Of a stretch of DNA of 64,000 nt, positions 16,721-29,216 are shown one piece after another. The notes under the pieces were generated by a model. That model was given only the letters and a program-made list of their open reading frames with translations. It searched no databases and was not told the DNA's origin. The position numbers and the translations under genes are program-made. The stretch is from positions 3,171,952 through 3,235,951 of the forward strand of contig NZ_AP022581.1 in assembly GCF_010731535.1 (NCBI RefSeq), given 5' to 3'. The stretch's first letter is position 1. Each line of letters begins with the position of its first letter. The DNA is from Mycobacterium lacus (GTDB taxonomy: Bacteria > Actinomycetota > Actinomycetes > Mycobacteriales > Mycobacteriaceae).

Positions 16721-17458
16721 CTATTGGGCCGCCTTCTTACGTTCGATGTCGGCCAGGGCCGCGGCCAGCTCGGCGCGCTGCGCGGCCGAGCTCTCCCAAG
16801 CCAGCTGCCGGTTCTTGACCACCTTGGCCGGAGCGCCGACCGCGATCGAATAATCGGGGATGACGCCGCGGACCACGGCGTGCGACCCCAACACGCAGCC
16901 CCGTCCGATCGTCGTGCCCCGCAGCACGGTCACCTTCACACCCACCCAGGTGTCCGGCCCGATCCGCACCGGCGACTTGACGATGCCCTGGTCCTTGATC
17001 GGCAGGTTGATGTCGTCCATGCGGTGGTCGAAATCGCAGACGTAACACCAGTCCGCCATCAGCACCGAGTCCCCGATCTCGATGTCGAGGTAGGTGTTGA
17101 TGACGTTGTCGCGGCCCAGCACCACCTTGTCGCCGAACCGCAGCGAGCCCTCGTGTGCCCGGATGGTGTTCTTGTCCCCGATGTGCACCCAGCGACCGAT
17201 CTCCAGCTGCGCAAATTCGGGTGTGCAGTGGATCTCGACACCCTTACCGAGAAACACCATGCCGCGCGTGATGATATGCGGGTTGGCCAGCTTGAACCTC
17301 AGCAGCCGCCAGTAGCGCACCAAGTACCACGGGGTGTACGCGCGATTCGCCAACACCCACTTCAGCGACGCCAGCGTGAGGAACCTGGCCTGGCGGGGGT
17401 CGCGCAGCATCGACCCACGCCAGCGACGATGCAGCGGTGCCCCCCACATACTGGTCAT
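16721..17458 (-). CDS. Left-handed beta-helix acetyltransferase (Rv3034c orthologue, MGLP cluster)
   Basis: A 245-aa protein from MTSMWGAPLHRRW. Hexapeptide repeats run through IGRWVHIGDKNTIRAHE, FGDKVVLGRDNVINTYL, IGPDTWVGVKVTVLRG and IGRGCVLGSHAVVRGVIPDYSIAVGAPAK, the maltose/galactoside O-acetyltransferase type. DFDHRM supplies the catalytic histidine. It probably adds short acyl groups to the methylglucose polysaccharide, given its neighbourhood. A charged helix (LADIERKKAAQ) ends the protein. Confidence 0.82.
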   Translation of the reverse strand: MTSMWGAPLHRRWRGSMLRDPRQARFLTLASLKWVLANRAYTPWYLVRYWRLLRFKLANPHIITRGMVFLGKGVEIHCTPEFAQLEIGRWVHIGDKNTIRAHEGSLRFGDKVVLGRDNVINTYLDIEIGDSVLMADWCYVCDFDHRMDDINLPIKDQGIVKSPVRIGPDTWVGVKVTVLRGTTIGRGCVLGSHAVVRGVIPDYSIAVGAPAKVVKNRQLAWESSAAQRAELAAALADIERKKAAQ

Positions 17459-17471
17459 GGGCGGACAGCTT

Positions 17472-17618
17472 AGCCCGGCGACGATGCGCGCCGGGACGGC
17501 GGGCTGAGGAGCCGGGCAATCAGGCCCAGCCCGGCGACGATGCGCGCCGGGACGGCAGGCTGAGGAGCCGGGCAATCAGGCCCAGCCCGGCGACGATGCG
17601 CGCCGGGACGGCGGGCTG
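17472..17618. repeat. Tandem repeat, 56-bp unit, about 2.6 copies
   Basis: Copies run 17472-17527, 17528-17583 and 17584-about 17618. The unit contains CCCGGCGACGATGCGCGCCGGG and GAGGAGCCGGGCAATCAGGCCC. Read on the other strand it is a variant of the 58-59 bp units at 21002 and 44975. It lies between the divergent acetyltransferase and beta-propeller genes, so copy number could affect their promoters. Confidence 0.9.
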
Positions 17619-17742
17619 TGGGAGGCCGAGCCACCACGGGTTACCCTCACCTGTACTCGATCGCTGCTCACACCGAACGACCGGGGCCGCCCGGCAGCGG
17701 CCCGCGTTGGACGAAGGATTTGGGTCCCTCCGAGAGGAAAAC

Positions 17743-19062
17743 GTGCTTGCGCGACATCTCCGCGGTGCGCCGCTGCGTTGGCTATCTACGGTTTTCGTCC
17801 CTGTGCTTGCCGCCGGACTCGGCGGTTGCTCCAGCACCGACTCGTGGGTCGACGCGGCACCCGCGCAGGGCTGGCCGGCGCAATACGGCGACGCCGCCAA
17901 CAGCAGCTACACCGCGACCAGCGGCGCCACCAAGCTGACGCTGGGGTGGACGCGCTCGGTCAAAGGGAGCTTGGCGGCCGGGCCCGCGCTCAGCGCGCGC
18001 GGTTATCTCGCCCTGAACGCGCAGACCGCGGCCGGATGTTCGTTGATGGAGTGGGAGAACAACGGCGACGGCCGGCAGCGCTGGTGCGTGCGCCTGGTTC
18101 AAGGCGGCGGTTTCGCCGGCCCGCTGCTCGACGGGTTCGACAACCTCTACGTCGGCGAGCCGGGCGCGATCCTCTCGTTTCCGGTGACGCAGTGGACGCG
18201 CTGGCGCCAGCCAGTGATCGGCATGCCGTCCACCCCGCGGTTTCTGGGAGGCGGTCAATTACTCGTCACAACGCACCTGGGGCAGGTACTGGTTTTTGAC
18301 GTCCACCGCGGCACCGTGGCCGGCAGCCCGCTGGACCTGGTGGAGGGGATCGATCCCACCGATGCGACCCGCGGTTTGGCCGATTGCGCAGCGGCCCGAC
18401 AGGGCTGCCCGGTCGCGGCCGCCCCGGCCTTCTCGCCGGTCAGCGCGACGGTGGTGCTCGGCGTCTGGCAGCCCGGCGTTCCAGCCGCGGGGCTGGTGGG
18501 GCTCAAGTACCGCCCGGGCCAGACCCCCCTGCTGGCGCGCGAGTGGACCAGCGACGCCGTCAGCGCGGGCGTCATTGCCAGCCCGGTGTTGTCCGCCGAC
18601 GGATCGACCGTCTACGTCAATGGCCGCGACCAGCGACTGTGGGCTCTCAATGCCGCCGACGGGAAAGCGAAGTGGTCCGTGGCGCTGGCCTTCCTGGCGC
18701 AGACGCCACCGGCAGTAACCCCGCAGGGCCTGATTGTGTCCGGCGGCGGCCCCGACACCCGGCTCGCGGCGTTCCGGGACGCCGGCGATCACGCCGACGA
18801 GGTGTGGCGACGCGACGACATCACTCCCCTGTCGGCGTCGAGCCTGGCCGGCACCGGCGTCGGATACGTAGTCGTCAGCGGTCCACCCCACGACGCTGCA
18901 CCCGGCATGTCGTTGCTGGTCTTCGATCCGGCCAACGGTCATACGATCAACAGCTACCCGCTGCCCGCCGCCACCGGATATCCCGTCGGGGTGTCGGTTG
19001 GCGCCGACCGCCGGGTGGTGACCGCCACCAGCGACGGTCAGGTCTATAGCTTCACGCCCTAG
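17743..19062 (+). CDS. PQQ-type beta-propeller lipoprotein (Rv3035 orthologue)
   Basis: A 439-aa protein. I chose the GTG at 17743 because GAGAGG lies 5 bp upstream and it is followed by a signal sequence with lipobox AGLGGC (C29). The rest is a beta-propeller of PQQ-like blades (YVNGRDQRLWALNAADGKAKW at about 285-305, SLLVFDPANGHTINSYPLPA at about 390-410). It is anchored outside the membrane with unknown ligand. Placed with the MGLP-region genes and conserved in mycobacteria. Confidence 0.85.
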   Translation: MLARHLRGAPLRWLSTVFVPVLAAGLGGCSSTDSWVDAAPAQGWPAQYGDAANSSYTATSGATKLTLGWTRSVKGSLAAGPALSARGYLALNAQTAAGCSLMEWENNGDGRQRWCVRLVQGGGFAGPLLDGFDNLYVGEPGAILSFPVTQWTRWRQPVIGMPSTPRFLGGGQLLVTTHLGQVLVFDVHRGTVAGSPLDLVEGIDPTDATRGLADCAAARQGCPVAAAPAFSPVSATVVLGVWQPGVPAAGLVGLKYRPGQTPLLAREWTSDAVSAGVIASPVLSADGSTVYVNGRDQRLWALNAADGKAKWSVALAFLAQTPPAVTPQGLIVSGGGPDTRLAAFRDAGDHADEVWRRDDITPLSASSLAGTGVGYVVVSGPPHDAAPGMSLLVFDPANGHTINSYPLPAATGYPVGVSVGADRRVVTATSDGQVYSFTP

Positions 19063-19069
19063 GTTGCCG

Positions 19070-19753
19070 CTAGATCGCCAGAGCCGGGATGGCGCTGCGC
19101 GGCACCTGGGCTTGGGTGGCCCCGACATACTGCGGCAGCATCTCGCCCTGGGCGAAGTAAAAGATCAGCTGGTCGTCGGTGATGGCGAAGTTCTGGTAGT
19201 GCGACGGGTCGAGACCGGTCGAGGGCAATATCGCGGCACCGAAACCGGTCTGACGTTCCAGCTCGCGCTGCACGATCGGGAAGATGCTGTCCAGCGGCGT
19301 GGTATTGGGCGCGAACAGGTTGTCGAAGGTGATGGGTTGCTTGGCGCCGAGGTTGTAGTTGAAGGCCTTGTACCACGTCGACGGATGTGCCCCGCCGAGG
19401 TCCTGGAAGAACTTGATAACCACGCTGCGGGTGTTGTGCGGCGGCTGGCCGGCGGTGTGCTGTTGCGTGCTGGCGTCGAGTTGATACGGCTGGTCGCGCC
19501 GCGGGGAGCTCTGCGCCACGTTGATGAATCCATCGCGGTTTTGCGTAACGTAGTCGGTCAACGCCTGCTGGTCGGGATAATCGACGGGAAACTTCATGTC
19601 GAGCGTGTAGCTGGCGCTCGAGGCATGCAGATGGCATATCTGGCCGGCCTCGACGGTGCCGCCCAGGCTCGCGCAAGACGGCGGCGTCGCGGCGGCCGGC
19701 CAACCCATCAGGACCACCGGGGCCAACACAGCGGCCGCTATCAAATAACGCAT
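19070..19753 (-). CDS. Secreted protein TB22.2-like (DUF3298/RsiV-type domain, Rv3036c orthologue)
   Basis: A 227-aa secreted protein with signal peptide MRYLIAAAVLAPVVLMGWPAAA. The body has PVDYPDQQALTDYVTQNRDGF (about 57-77), KAFNYNLGAKQPITFDNLFAP (about 129-149) and ITDDQLIFYFAQGEMLPQYVGA near the C-terminus. These are typical of the DUF3298 fold in RsiV-like and mycobacterial TB22.2 proteins. The M. tuberculosis homologue has been described as an esterase. It converges on the beta-propeller gene with 7 bp between the stops. Confidence 0.85.
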   Translation of the reverse strand: MRYLIAAAVLAPVVLMGWPAAATPPSCASLGGTVEAGQICHLHASSASYTLDMKFPVDYPDQQALTDYVTQNRDGFINVAQSSPRRDQPYQLDASTQQHTAGQPPHNTRSVVIKFFQDLGGAHPSTWYKAFNYNLGAKQPITFDNLFAPNTTPLDSIFPIVQRELERQTGFGAAILPSTGLDPSHYQNFAITDDQLIFYFAQGEMLPQYVGATQAQVPRSAIPALAI

Positions 19754-19827
19754 CGTCTTAATCGTCCTCGCAGACCAAAGAGGGGTGGTGGCACCGCAAA
19801 GGGGGATCGCAGCCAGCGTACCCGGCC

Positions 19828-21033
19828 CTACCGCGAGGGCCGGCAGACGAACACTGTTGCGCGACTGGCCAGCCCGGAGCCGATGCGGGTAATCACCACC
19901 GACAGTGGCCGGCTGCCGCGCAGCCGCAACCGCCGCCGCAGGGTGTCGGGGTCAACCTGGACGCCGCGAACCAGGATCTCCAGCGCTCCGCAGTCGAGTG
20001 CGGACAGCGCCTGACGCAGCCGACGCTCATCGAACGCCAACCGTTCGAGCACCTCGAAACCGCGCACCATCGGTGGCAGCCGGTCACCGGACAGGTACGC
20101 GATATCGGGATCCAGCTGCCACAGTCCGTGCCGGGTGCCGTAGTGGCGCACCAGGCCGGCCCGCACGACGGCCCCGTCGGGGTCGACAATCCAGCGCCCC
20201 GCGGGCCGCACCGAGCACTCGTCGGGCTCGGCGTCGGTGATCTGTTCGCCGCTATCGAGAACGCTGGCGCGACGGCGCACACCCGGCGCGGCCAATCCGG
20301 CCGACCACAAGCACGCCTCCCGGACCGAACCCCGATACGACGTCACCTCCACCTCGCCGTCGAAACCGAGGCGGCGCACCTGCGCGAAATCTATTCCGGG
20401 AGAGCACTTTACGGCCAGGCCCCGGCCACGGTAGGCGTCCAGCACCGCGCCCAGGCCGGGCTGGTAGTCATGCGGGCTCAAGCGTCGCCGCCCGCCGCCG
20501 CGACGTCCCGGGTCGACGATGACCACCGCGTCACGGGTCACCGGGTGCAGCGCGTCGGCACGGCACAGATCGACCCGGGGTTCAATTGTGAGCCCCAGGT
20601 TGTGCCGCGCCATCGCCAGGCGCACGGGGTCGATATCGCTGCCCAGCGCGCGGGCCGCCGAGCCGCGCAGCGCGGCCAGTTCGGTGCCGATGGAGCACGT
20701 CGCGTCGTGTACGACAAGACCGGCGAGCCGCCTGGCACGGTGCAGTGCCACCGCCGCCACCGTGGCCTGCTGCAGTGCCTCGTCGGTGAACAGCCAGCCC
20801 GAAACATCGCACAGACCGGCCAGCTTGGTCATCGCCCGACGGCGCAGCAGCGTCGTTTCCACCAGGGTCGGCGCCCGGTGGCCGAATCGGGCGCGCACCG
20901 CGGCGGTATCGGCGATCCGGGTGGCGTCGGACAGCTCGAATTCGGCGGCCGCCGCAAGCGCCGCGGCACCCGAGTCCGAGCTCAGGTATCTGACGTCGTC
21001 CGTGCTGAATTTGATTGCCCGGCTCCTCCTCAC
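19828..21033 (-). CDS. THUMP-like class I methyltransferase (Rv3037c orthologue)
   Basis: The 401-aa reading has an N-terminal helical part (FELSDATRIADTAAVRARFG), a methyltransferase core (VHDATCSIGTELAAL with SAM-binding Gly, then GSDIDPVRLAMARHNL, then VVIVDPGRRGGGRR) and a C-terminal THUMP-like part. Related mycobacterial proteins act near MGLP synthesis or as RNA methyltransferases, and the substrate is unsure. The only start upstream of the conserved part is a GTG inside the tandem repeat (21031-21033), so the first dozen residues may be repeat-derived. The true start is not settled. Confidence 0.75.
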   Translation of the reverse strand: MRRSRAIKFSTDDVRYLSSDSGAAALAAAAEFELSDATRIADTAAVRARFGHRAPTLVETTLLRRRAMTKLAGLCDVSGWLFTDEALQQATVAAVALHRARRLAGLVVHDATCSIGTELAALRGSAARALGSDIDPVRLAMARHNLGLTIEPRVDLCRADALHPVTRDAVVIVDPGRRGGGRRRLSPHDYQPGLGAVLDAYRGRGLAVKCSPGIDFAQVRRLGFDGEVEVTSYRGSVREACLWSAGLAAPGVRRRASVLDSGEQITDAEPDECSVRPAGRWIVDPDGAVVRAGLVRHYGTRHGLWQLDPDIAYLSGDRLPPMVRGFEVLERLAFDERRLRQALSALDCGALEILVRGVQVDPDTLRRRLRLRGSRPLSVVITRIGSGLASRATVFVCRPSR

Positions 21034-21130
21034 GCCGCTGCGCGGCCCGCATCGTCGCCGTGCTGAATCTGATTGCCCGGCTCCTCCTCACGCCGCTGCG
21101 CGGCCCGCATCGTCGCCGTGCTGAATCTGA
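21002..21130. repeat. Tandem repeat, 58-bp unit, 2.2 copies
   Basis: Copies run 21002-21059, 21060-21117 and 21118-21130 (partial). The unit has GATTGCCCGGCTCCTCCTC and GCGCGGCCCGCATCGTCGCC. Copies one and two differ at a single base (AATTTG versus AATCTG). It separates two minus-strand methyltransferase genes and overlaps the start of the left one. Confidence 0.92.
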
Positions 21131-21148
21131 GGCCCGGTGAGTCACTCC

Positions 21149-22138
21149 TCAGGACGGCTTGACCCCGGTGACTATCACGTTGTAGAACCAGCCCTTCGGG
21201 GCGACCCGGCGCCACACGTTGAGGTCAAGCCAGCTCAACGCCTTCCAGCTGGTGAACGCGAACTTCGCCCAGCCCCAGCCCAGCCGCCCCGGCGGCACCG
21301 CACATTCGAACGTGCGCAGGGGCCAGCCCAGCATCGCCGCGGTGAACTCCTCGGTGGTGGTTTCGACCTGGACCGCGCCGGCGCTGGTGGCCATCCGTTC
21401 CAGGTCGGCGGGCGCGAAGGTGTGCAGGTCGACCAGGGCCTCCAGCGCCGCGGCGCGCGAGGATTCGTCGAGCTCGGCCTGTGGACGACGCCAACCGCGC
21501 AGGCCAGGCAGCTTGGTGGCGTTGGTGACGACTCGCCAGGTCAGCGTGGACAGCGCGCGAGCGTAGCCGTCGCCGACGTTGGTCGGCTCGCCGGCGAACA
21601 CGAACCGGCCGCCCGGCTTCAGGACCCGGATCGCCTCGCGCAGCGACAGCTCGACGTCGGGAATGTGATGCAGCACGGCGTGCCCGACCACCAGGTCGAA
21701 GGTGTTGTCGTCATACGGGATGCCCTCGGCGTCGGCCACCCGGCCGTCGATGTCGAGCCCCAGCGACTTCCCGTTGCGGACGGCGACCTTGACCATGCCG
21801 GGCGAAAGGTCGGTGACCGACCCGCGCCGGGCGACACCCGCCTGAATCAGGTTGAGCAGGAAAAATCCCGTCCCGCAGCCCAGTTCCAGGGCGCGGTCGT
21901 AGGGCAGCCCGCGGATGACGTCGGCGGGCACAATCGCGTCGAACCGGCCCCGGGCGTACTCGACGCAGCGCTGGTCGTACGAGATCGACCACTTCTCGTC
22001 GTAGTTCTCGGCCTCCCAGTCGTGGTAGAGCACCTGGGCGAGCTTGCTGTCATGCCGCGCCGCGGCCACCTGCTCGGCTGTGGCGTGCGGGTTGGGGACA
22101 GCGTCAGCGGGGATTTCGGTCCTCGTCATGAAGGGCAA
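21149..22138 (-). CDS. SAM-dependent methyltransferase (Rv3038c orthologue)
   Basis: A 329-aa class I methyltransferase. Motif I is ALELGCGTGFFLLNL (about 88-102), the acidic loop is VTDLSPGMVKVA, and the later motif is FDLVVGHAVLHHIPDVE (about 143-159). The UbiE/menaquinone-type fold covers the middle, and the C-terminal 100 residues are specific to this group. It lies in a minus-strand run with echA17 3 bp upstream. Substrate unknown. Length matches Rv3038c (327 aa). Confidence 0.85.
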   Translation of the reverse strand: MPFMTRTEIPADAVPNPHATAEQVAAARHDSKLAQVLYHDWEAENYDEKWSISYDQRCVEYARGRFDAIVPADVIRGLPYDRALELGCGTGFFLLNLIQAGVARRGSVTDLSPGMVKVAVRNGKSLGLDIDGRVADAEGIPYDDNTFDLVVGHAVLHHIPDVELSLREAIRVLKPGGRFVFAGEPTNVGDGYARALSTLTWRVVTNATKLPGLRGWRRPQAELDESSRAAALEALVDLHTFAPADLERMATSAGAVQVETTTEEFTAAMLGWPLRTFECAVPPGRLGWGWAKFAFTSWKALSWLDLNVWRRVAPKGWFYNVIVTGVKPS

Positions 22139-22140
22139 GC

Positions 22141-22914
22141 CTAATGGCCTTCCTGGTCGGCCTTACCGGCACCATCATGACCGGCGGCGAACACCTCGAG
22201 GTAGCGGCGGCGCTGGGCGGCGCGCCGGTGGGCCGGCTCCAGGTCGACGATGTCGTTCATGCCGGCCTTGGCGGCGGCCAGCGCATGCGCCGGGCCGTCG
22301 AGGAAACGGCGCGCCCAGGCCGCGGCGGCGTCGTACACGTCGTCGGGAGCCACCATGTCGTCGATCAGGCCGAGCGCCAAGGCCTCCTCCGCGTCGACAA
22401 AGCGCCCGCTGAAGACCAGCTCCTTGGCTCTGCTCGCCCCGGCCGCGCGGGTCAGGCGGGTCATTCCGTCGCCGTCCGGGATCAGGCCGGCCAGGATCTC
22501 CGTCGCGCCGAATTTCGCGTTGTCGCCGCCGACTCGCCAGTCGGCGGCCAGCGCCAGCGTCAGGCCCGCGCCCAGCGCGTATCCGGTGATCGCGGCGACG
22601 GTCGGCTTCGGGATCGCCGCCACCGCCGCAATCGCGTCGCGCCGCACTTGCGCGGCGATGCCGGCCTCCGGCGCGGTCAGGGTCCGCAGCTCGGACATGT
22701 CGTCCCCGGCGGAGAAGATCTCGTGGCCACCGAACAGGATCACCGCGGCAACGTCGTCGCGGCGGCCGAGTTCGACGGCCGCGTTCGTGATTTCCCGGTA
22801 GACCTGGCGGGTCATCGCATTGGTGGGTGGTCTCGACAGGAGCAGCATGGCCAGCCCGGCATCCCGTGAGCCGTCGCTGACCACGACGCTGACGAACTCG
22901 CTCAAAACGGCCAT
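22141..22914 (-). CDS. echA17: Enoyl-CoA hydratase/isomerase family protein EchA17
   Basis: A 257-aa crotonase-fold protein read from [12 protein letters not shown]. The oxyanion-hole segments are [11 protein letters not shown] (about 67-77) and [21 protein letters not shown] (about 109-129). The later catalytic region is [16 protein letters not shown]. It should hydrate or isomerise enoyl-CoA in beta-oxidation-like chemistry. The start overlaps the end of the Nudix gene by 13 bp, and the methyltransferase follows at once, so it is one operon. Confidence 0.9.
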   Translation of the reverse strand: MAVLSEFVSVVVSDGSRDAGLAMLLLSRPPTNAMTRQVYREITNAAVELGRRDDVAAVILFGGHEIFSAGDDMSELRTLTAPEAGIAAQVRRDAIAAVAAIPKPTVAAITGYALGAGLTLALAADWRVGGDNAKFGATEILAGLIPDGDGMTRLTRAAGASRAKELVFSGRFVDAEEALALGLIDDMVAPDDVYDAAAAWARRFLDGPAHALAAAKAGMNDIVDLEPAHRRAAQRRRYLEVFAAGHDGAGKADQEGH

Positions 22915-23732
22915 CCAGTGGCCCCGCCCGAGATGCGCGCCGCGTTGTATCGGTCGGAGTCGAAGTACTCGATCTCCCAGTTGTCGCCGTTTTGGGTCAG
23001 GTTTGGCTGCACCGGCACGATCTGGCGCTCGACGGCCAGCACATCGGCGACGGTGCGGCTGGCCAGTGAGTCCAGCTGTGTCCAGGTCGGCGGCAGCAGG
23101 ATGTTGCGGCCGGCTGCGAAGTCGTCGAGCGCGTCTTGCGGCAAAGTCCAATCGGCGCGGTCGGATTCGGTGTTCTCGCCGTCGGCGCGCTGGCCCTCCG
23201 GTAGCGCCCCCACAAAAAAATAGGTGTCGTAGCGGCGGCTGAGTTCGGCCTCCGGGGTGACCCAATTCGCCCAGGGCCGCAGCAGGTCCGACCGCAGCAC
23301 CAGGTTTTCGGTGCGCAGGAAGTCCGCGAAGGACAAGGTGCGATCAGCCAACCGGGCGCGGGAGCCGCCGTACACCGAGGCATCCCGGACGATGCCGTTC
23401 GGATCGTCGGCCCGCCCGGCGAACAGCACCCCCGATTCCTCGAAGGTCTCCCGGGCCGCGGCGCAGACCAGGGCCTCGGCCAGGTCGGGTTCGATTCCGA
23501 ACCGCTGCGCCCACCACTGCGGCGGCGGGCCGGCCCAGGCCCCTAGCCGGCCCAAGTCGGCGCTGCGATCCCGCTCGTCGACACCTCCGCCGGGAAACAC
23601 CATTACCCCGGCGGCGAAGTCCATCGCCGAGTGCCGTCGCATCAGGAAGACGTTGAGGCCGTCGGGGCTGTCGCGGACCAGCATCACCGTCGCCGCCGGG
23701 CGCGGTGTCCGGGGCTCGCTGGGTGTACTCAT
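22902..23732 (-). CDS. Nudix hydrolase, NUDT7/NUDT19-like (Rv3040c orthologue)
   Basis: A 276-aa Nudix protein. The box is split as in the RP2/NUDT19 group: [13 protein letters not shown] (about 45-57), then about 35 residues later [15 protein letters not shown], holding the REXXEEXG metal site. That long insert is normal for the subgroup, several of which hydrolyse CoA and acyl-CoA. Coupling to echA17 by overlap supports a link to CoA metabolism, which is inference. Confidence 0.85.
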   Translation of the reverse strand: MSTPSEPRTPRPAATVMLVRDSPDGLNVFLMRRHSAMDFAAGVMVFPGGGVDERDRSADLGRLGAWAGPPPQWWAQRFGIEPDLAEALVCAAARETFEESGVLFAGRADDPNGIVRDASVYGGSRARLADRTLSFADFLRTENLVLRSDLLRPWANWVTPEAELSRRYDTYFFVGALPEGQRADGENTESDRADWTLPQDALDDFAAGRNILLPPTWTQLDSLASRTVADVLAVERQIVPVQPNLTQNGDNWEIEYFDSDRYNAARISGGATGWPF

Positions 23733-24562
23733 ACCTGCCTCCGATGGGCTGGGCGGGTGCGAACCCGCCGGGCGAAGTATCGCCCGTCGACGACGTCCAG
23801 GGCGATCGACTGGCCGAACGCGGTGGACAGGTTTTCGGCGGTCAGCACGTCCGGCAACAGACCCGCCGCAACCACCCGCGCCTCCGACAGCAGCATGCAG
23901 TGGCTGAAGCCGGGCGGCACCTCCTCCACGTGATGGGTGACCAGCACCAGCGCGGGCGCGTCGGGGTCGGCGGCCAGGTCGGCCAGCCGCGCGACCAACT
24001 CCTCGCGGCCACCCAGGTCCAGGCCGGCGGCGGGTTCGTCGAGCAGCAGCAGCTCCGGGTCGGTCATCAGCGCACGGGCGATCTGTACCCGTTTGCGCTC
24101 ACCTTCGGACAACGTCCCGTAGGTGCGGTCGGCCAGATGCTCGGCGCCCAGGCTCTCCAGCATGTCGATCGCCCGGCGATAGTCGAGATCCTCGTAGCGC
24201 TCCCGCCACCGGCCCAGCACCGCATAGCCGGCCGAGATGACGAGGTCGCGCACCACTTCATCGTCGGGCACCCGCTGGGCCACCGCTGAGGAACTCAGCC
24301 CGATCCGCGCCCGCAGCTCCGTGACGTCGACCCGACCCAGCCGCTCGCCCAGCACAAAGGCGACGCCCGACGACGGGTGCTCGGCTGCTGCGGCGATGCG
24401 CAGCAGCGACGTCTTGCCGGCCCCGTTGGGACCGATGATCACCCACCGTTCGTCGAGTTCGACCGCCCAATCCACCGGGCCGACCAACACGCGCCCGTCG
24501 CGGCGCAGCGAAACGTCTCGGAAGTCGATCAACAGATCGGGATCTGCCGCAGCCTCGGGCAC
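23729..24562 (-). CDS. ABC transporter ATP-binding protein (Rv3041c orthologue)
   Basis: A 277-aa ATPase read from the GTG giving MPEAAADPDLLIDFRDVSL. An ATG further upstream lies within the hairpin at 24585 and is unlikely. Walker A is GPNGAGKTSLL (about 47-57), the signature is LSEGERKRVQIARAL, and Walker B is LLLLDEPAAGLD. No permease is adjacent. The stop overlaps the Nudix start by 4 bp. Similar to the YlmA/ModF-like single ATPases. Confidence 0.85.
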   Translation of the reverse strand: MPEAAADPDLLIDFRDVSLRRDGRVLVGPVDWAVELDERWVIIGPNGAGKTSLLRIAAAAEHPSSGVAFVLGERLGRVDVTELRARIGLSSSAVAQRVPDDEVVRDLVISAGYAVLGRWRERYEDLDYRRAIDMLESLGAEHLADRTYGTLSEGERKRVQIARALMTDPELLLLDEPAAGLDLGGREELVARLADLAADPDAPALVLVTHHVEEVPPGFSHCMLLSEARVVAAGLLPDVLTAENLSTAFGQSIALDVVDGRYFARRVRTRPAHRRQV

Positions 24563-24584
24563 CCGATCATCGTGCCGTATGTAC

Positions 24585-24646
24585 CGCGAGCAGACGCAAA
24601 AGCCCCCAATTTCGGCCCGAAATGGGGGCTTTTGCGTCTGCTCGCG
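24585..24646. terminator. Long perfect hairpin, GAGCAG/CAAAAGC family
   Basis: Arms CGCGAGCAGACGCAAAAGCC and complement around TTTCGGCCCGAAA. It sits 4 bp after the serB2 stop and upstream of the ABC ATPase gene. It shares the GCAGACGCAAAA outer arm with the hairpin at 53386. Confidence 0.78.
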
Positions 24647-24650
24647 CAAC

Positions 24651-27723
<3,073 letters not shown>

Positions 27724-27843
27724 TTAGCCGCCGATCAGGCCCGCGGAAGGCCTGGTCCTACAAACTGTCGTAAATGCCTCGCCGGTGCCGGTGCGACCTT
27801 TCGGCGGCCCGGTCCCAGCAGGCCGGATGTTAACGTCGAACAC

Positions 27844-28959
27844 GTGCCAATCGGGGGGACGCGAGCGAGACGCCTAGCCACGGGAGCCACCTCGCTAGCG
27901 GCCGCGGCGGTGGCGACGATGGTGACGTGCAGCGGCTGCGGGTCCGATCAGCCGCCCACCACATCATCGCGATCGGTCGTCACCCCCACCACCCAAATCG
28001 CCGGAGCCGGGGTGCTGGGCAACGACCGCAAGCCGGACGAGTCATGCGCACGCGACCCGGCCGCCGCCGATCCCGGGCCGGCCACCCGGCCAGCGCACAA
28101 CGCGGCGGGCGTCACCCCCGACGTCGCCCAGGTGCCGGCCGACCCGCAGCGCATCGTGGTGCTCTCCGGTGACCAGCTCGACGCGCTATGCGCCCTTGGC
28201 CTGCAATCGCGGGTGATCGCCGCGGCGCTGCCGGATGGCTCCTCGAGTCAGCCCTCCTACCTGGGTAAGGCGGTGCACGGGCTGCCCGGTGTCGGGACCC
28301 GCAGCTCCCCCGACCTGGACGCCATCGCGGCGGCTCATCCGGACCTGATCCTGGGTTCGCAGGCTTTTACGCCGAAGCTGTACCCGCGGCTGGCCGCGAT
28401 CGCCCCGACGGTGTTCACCGCCGCACCGGGCGCGGCCTGGGAGGACAACCTGCGTGGTGTAGGCGCCGCGACGGCCCGCAGCGGCGCCATGGACGCCCTG
28501 CTCACCGGGTTCGCCGCACGGGCCAAGCTGGTCGGGGCAAACCATGACGCGACTCACTTCCAGGCGTCGATCGTTCAGCTGACCACCAACACCATGCGGG
28601 TGTTCGGGGCCAACAACTTCCCGGCCAGCGTGCTGACTGCGGTCGGGGTGGACCGACCAGCATCACAGCGCTTCACCGACAAGCCCTACATCGAGATCGG
28701 CACCACCGACGCCGATCTCGCCAACGGTCAGGACCTTTCCGCGGCCGACGCCGACATCGTCTACGTGTCCTGTGCGTCGTCTGCCGCCGCCGAGCGCGCG
28801 GCCACCGTCCTGGACAGCGGCCCGTGGCGCAAGCTGTCCGCCAACCACGACAACCGAGTCTTCGTCGTCAACGACGAGATTTGGCAGACGGGCGAGGGCT
28901 TGATCGCGGCCCGCGGCATCGTCGACGACCTGCGCTGGGTCAACGCCCCGATCAATTAG
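27844..28959 (+). CDS. fecB: Iron-siderophore/heme-binding lipoprotein FecB
   Basis: From the GTG at 27844 it is a 371-aa protein with a lipoprotein signal (TMVTCSGCGSD, acylated at C29 or C32) and a proline-rich linker. A type III periplasmic binding domain follows: PADPQRIVVLSGDQLDALCALG (about 97), VGTRSSPDLDAIAAAHPDLIL and APTVFTAAPGAAWEDNLRGVG. It binds ferric-siderophore or heme outside the membrane. No permease genes are near, as at Rv3044. Divergent from ctaD across a 204-bp gap with no gene. Confidence 0.88.
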   Translation: MPIGGTRARRLATGATSLAAAAVATMVTCSGCGSDQPPTTSSRSVVTPTTQIAGAGVLGNDRKPDESCARDPAAADPGPATRPAHNAAGVTPDVAQVPADPQRIVVLSGDQLDALCALGLQSRVIAAALPDGSSSQPSYLGKAVHGLPGVGTRSSPDLDAIAAAHPDLILGSQAFTPKLYPRLAAIAPTVFTAAPGAAWEDNLRGVGAATARSGAMDALLTGFAARAKLVGANHDATHFQASIVQLTTNTMRVFGANNFPASVLTAVGVDRPASQRFTDKPYIEIGTTDADLANGQDLSAADADIVYVSCASSAAAERAATVLDSGPWRKLSANHDNRVFVVNDEIWQTGEGLIAARGIVDDLRWVNAPIN

Positions 28960-29216
28960 GCTTTTGGGGTAACCACAGCTAAGAAGTCACGCGCCTCAAC
29001 GATGCCAGAAGAAGGTGCTCATGAACACTGTTTCCGCGTACGCCGCCACCTGTCAGCGGTCACGCAATTCCCCAGGTTTGAGGGGTTGTCCGTCACGGAA
29101 TTCCCCACCCTGGCTGTCAGGTAATTCCCCACCCTGGGCGGTGTGTCTGCCGGGTGTGGGCCTCGCACACATGTTCGCTCTTGATCCGTCGGAGTACGGC
29201 GGACGAAGGGGCACTG

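Noticed and set aside
17472-17618. CRISPR-like repeat arrays (also 21002 and 44975)
   Set aside because: Units are directly abutting with no unique spacers, and no cas genes are present. They are tandem repeats.
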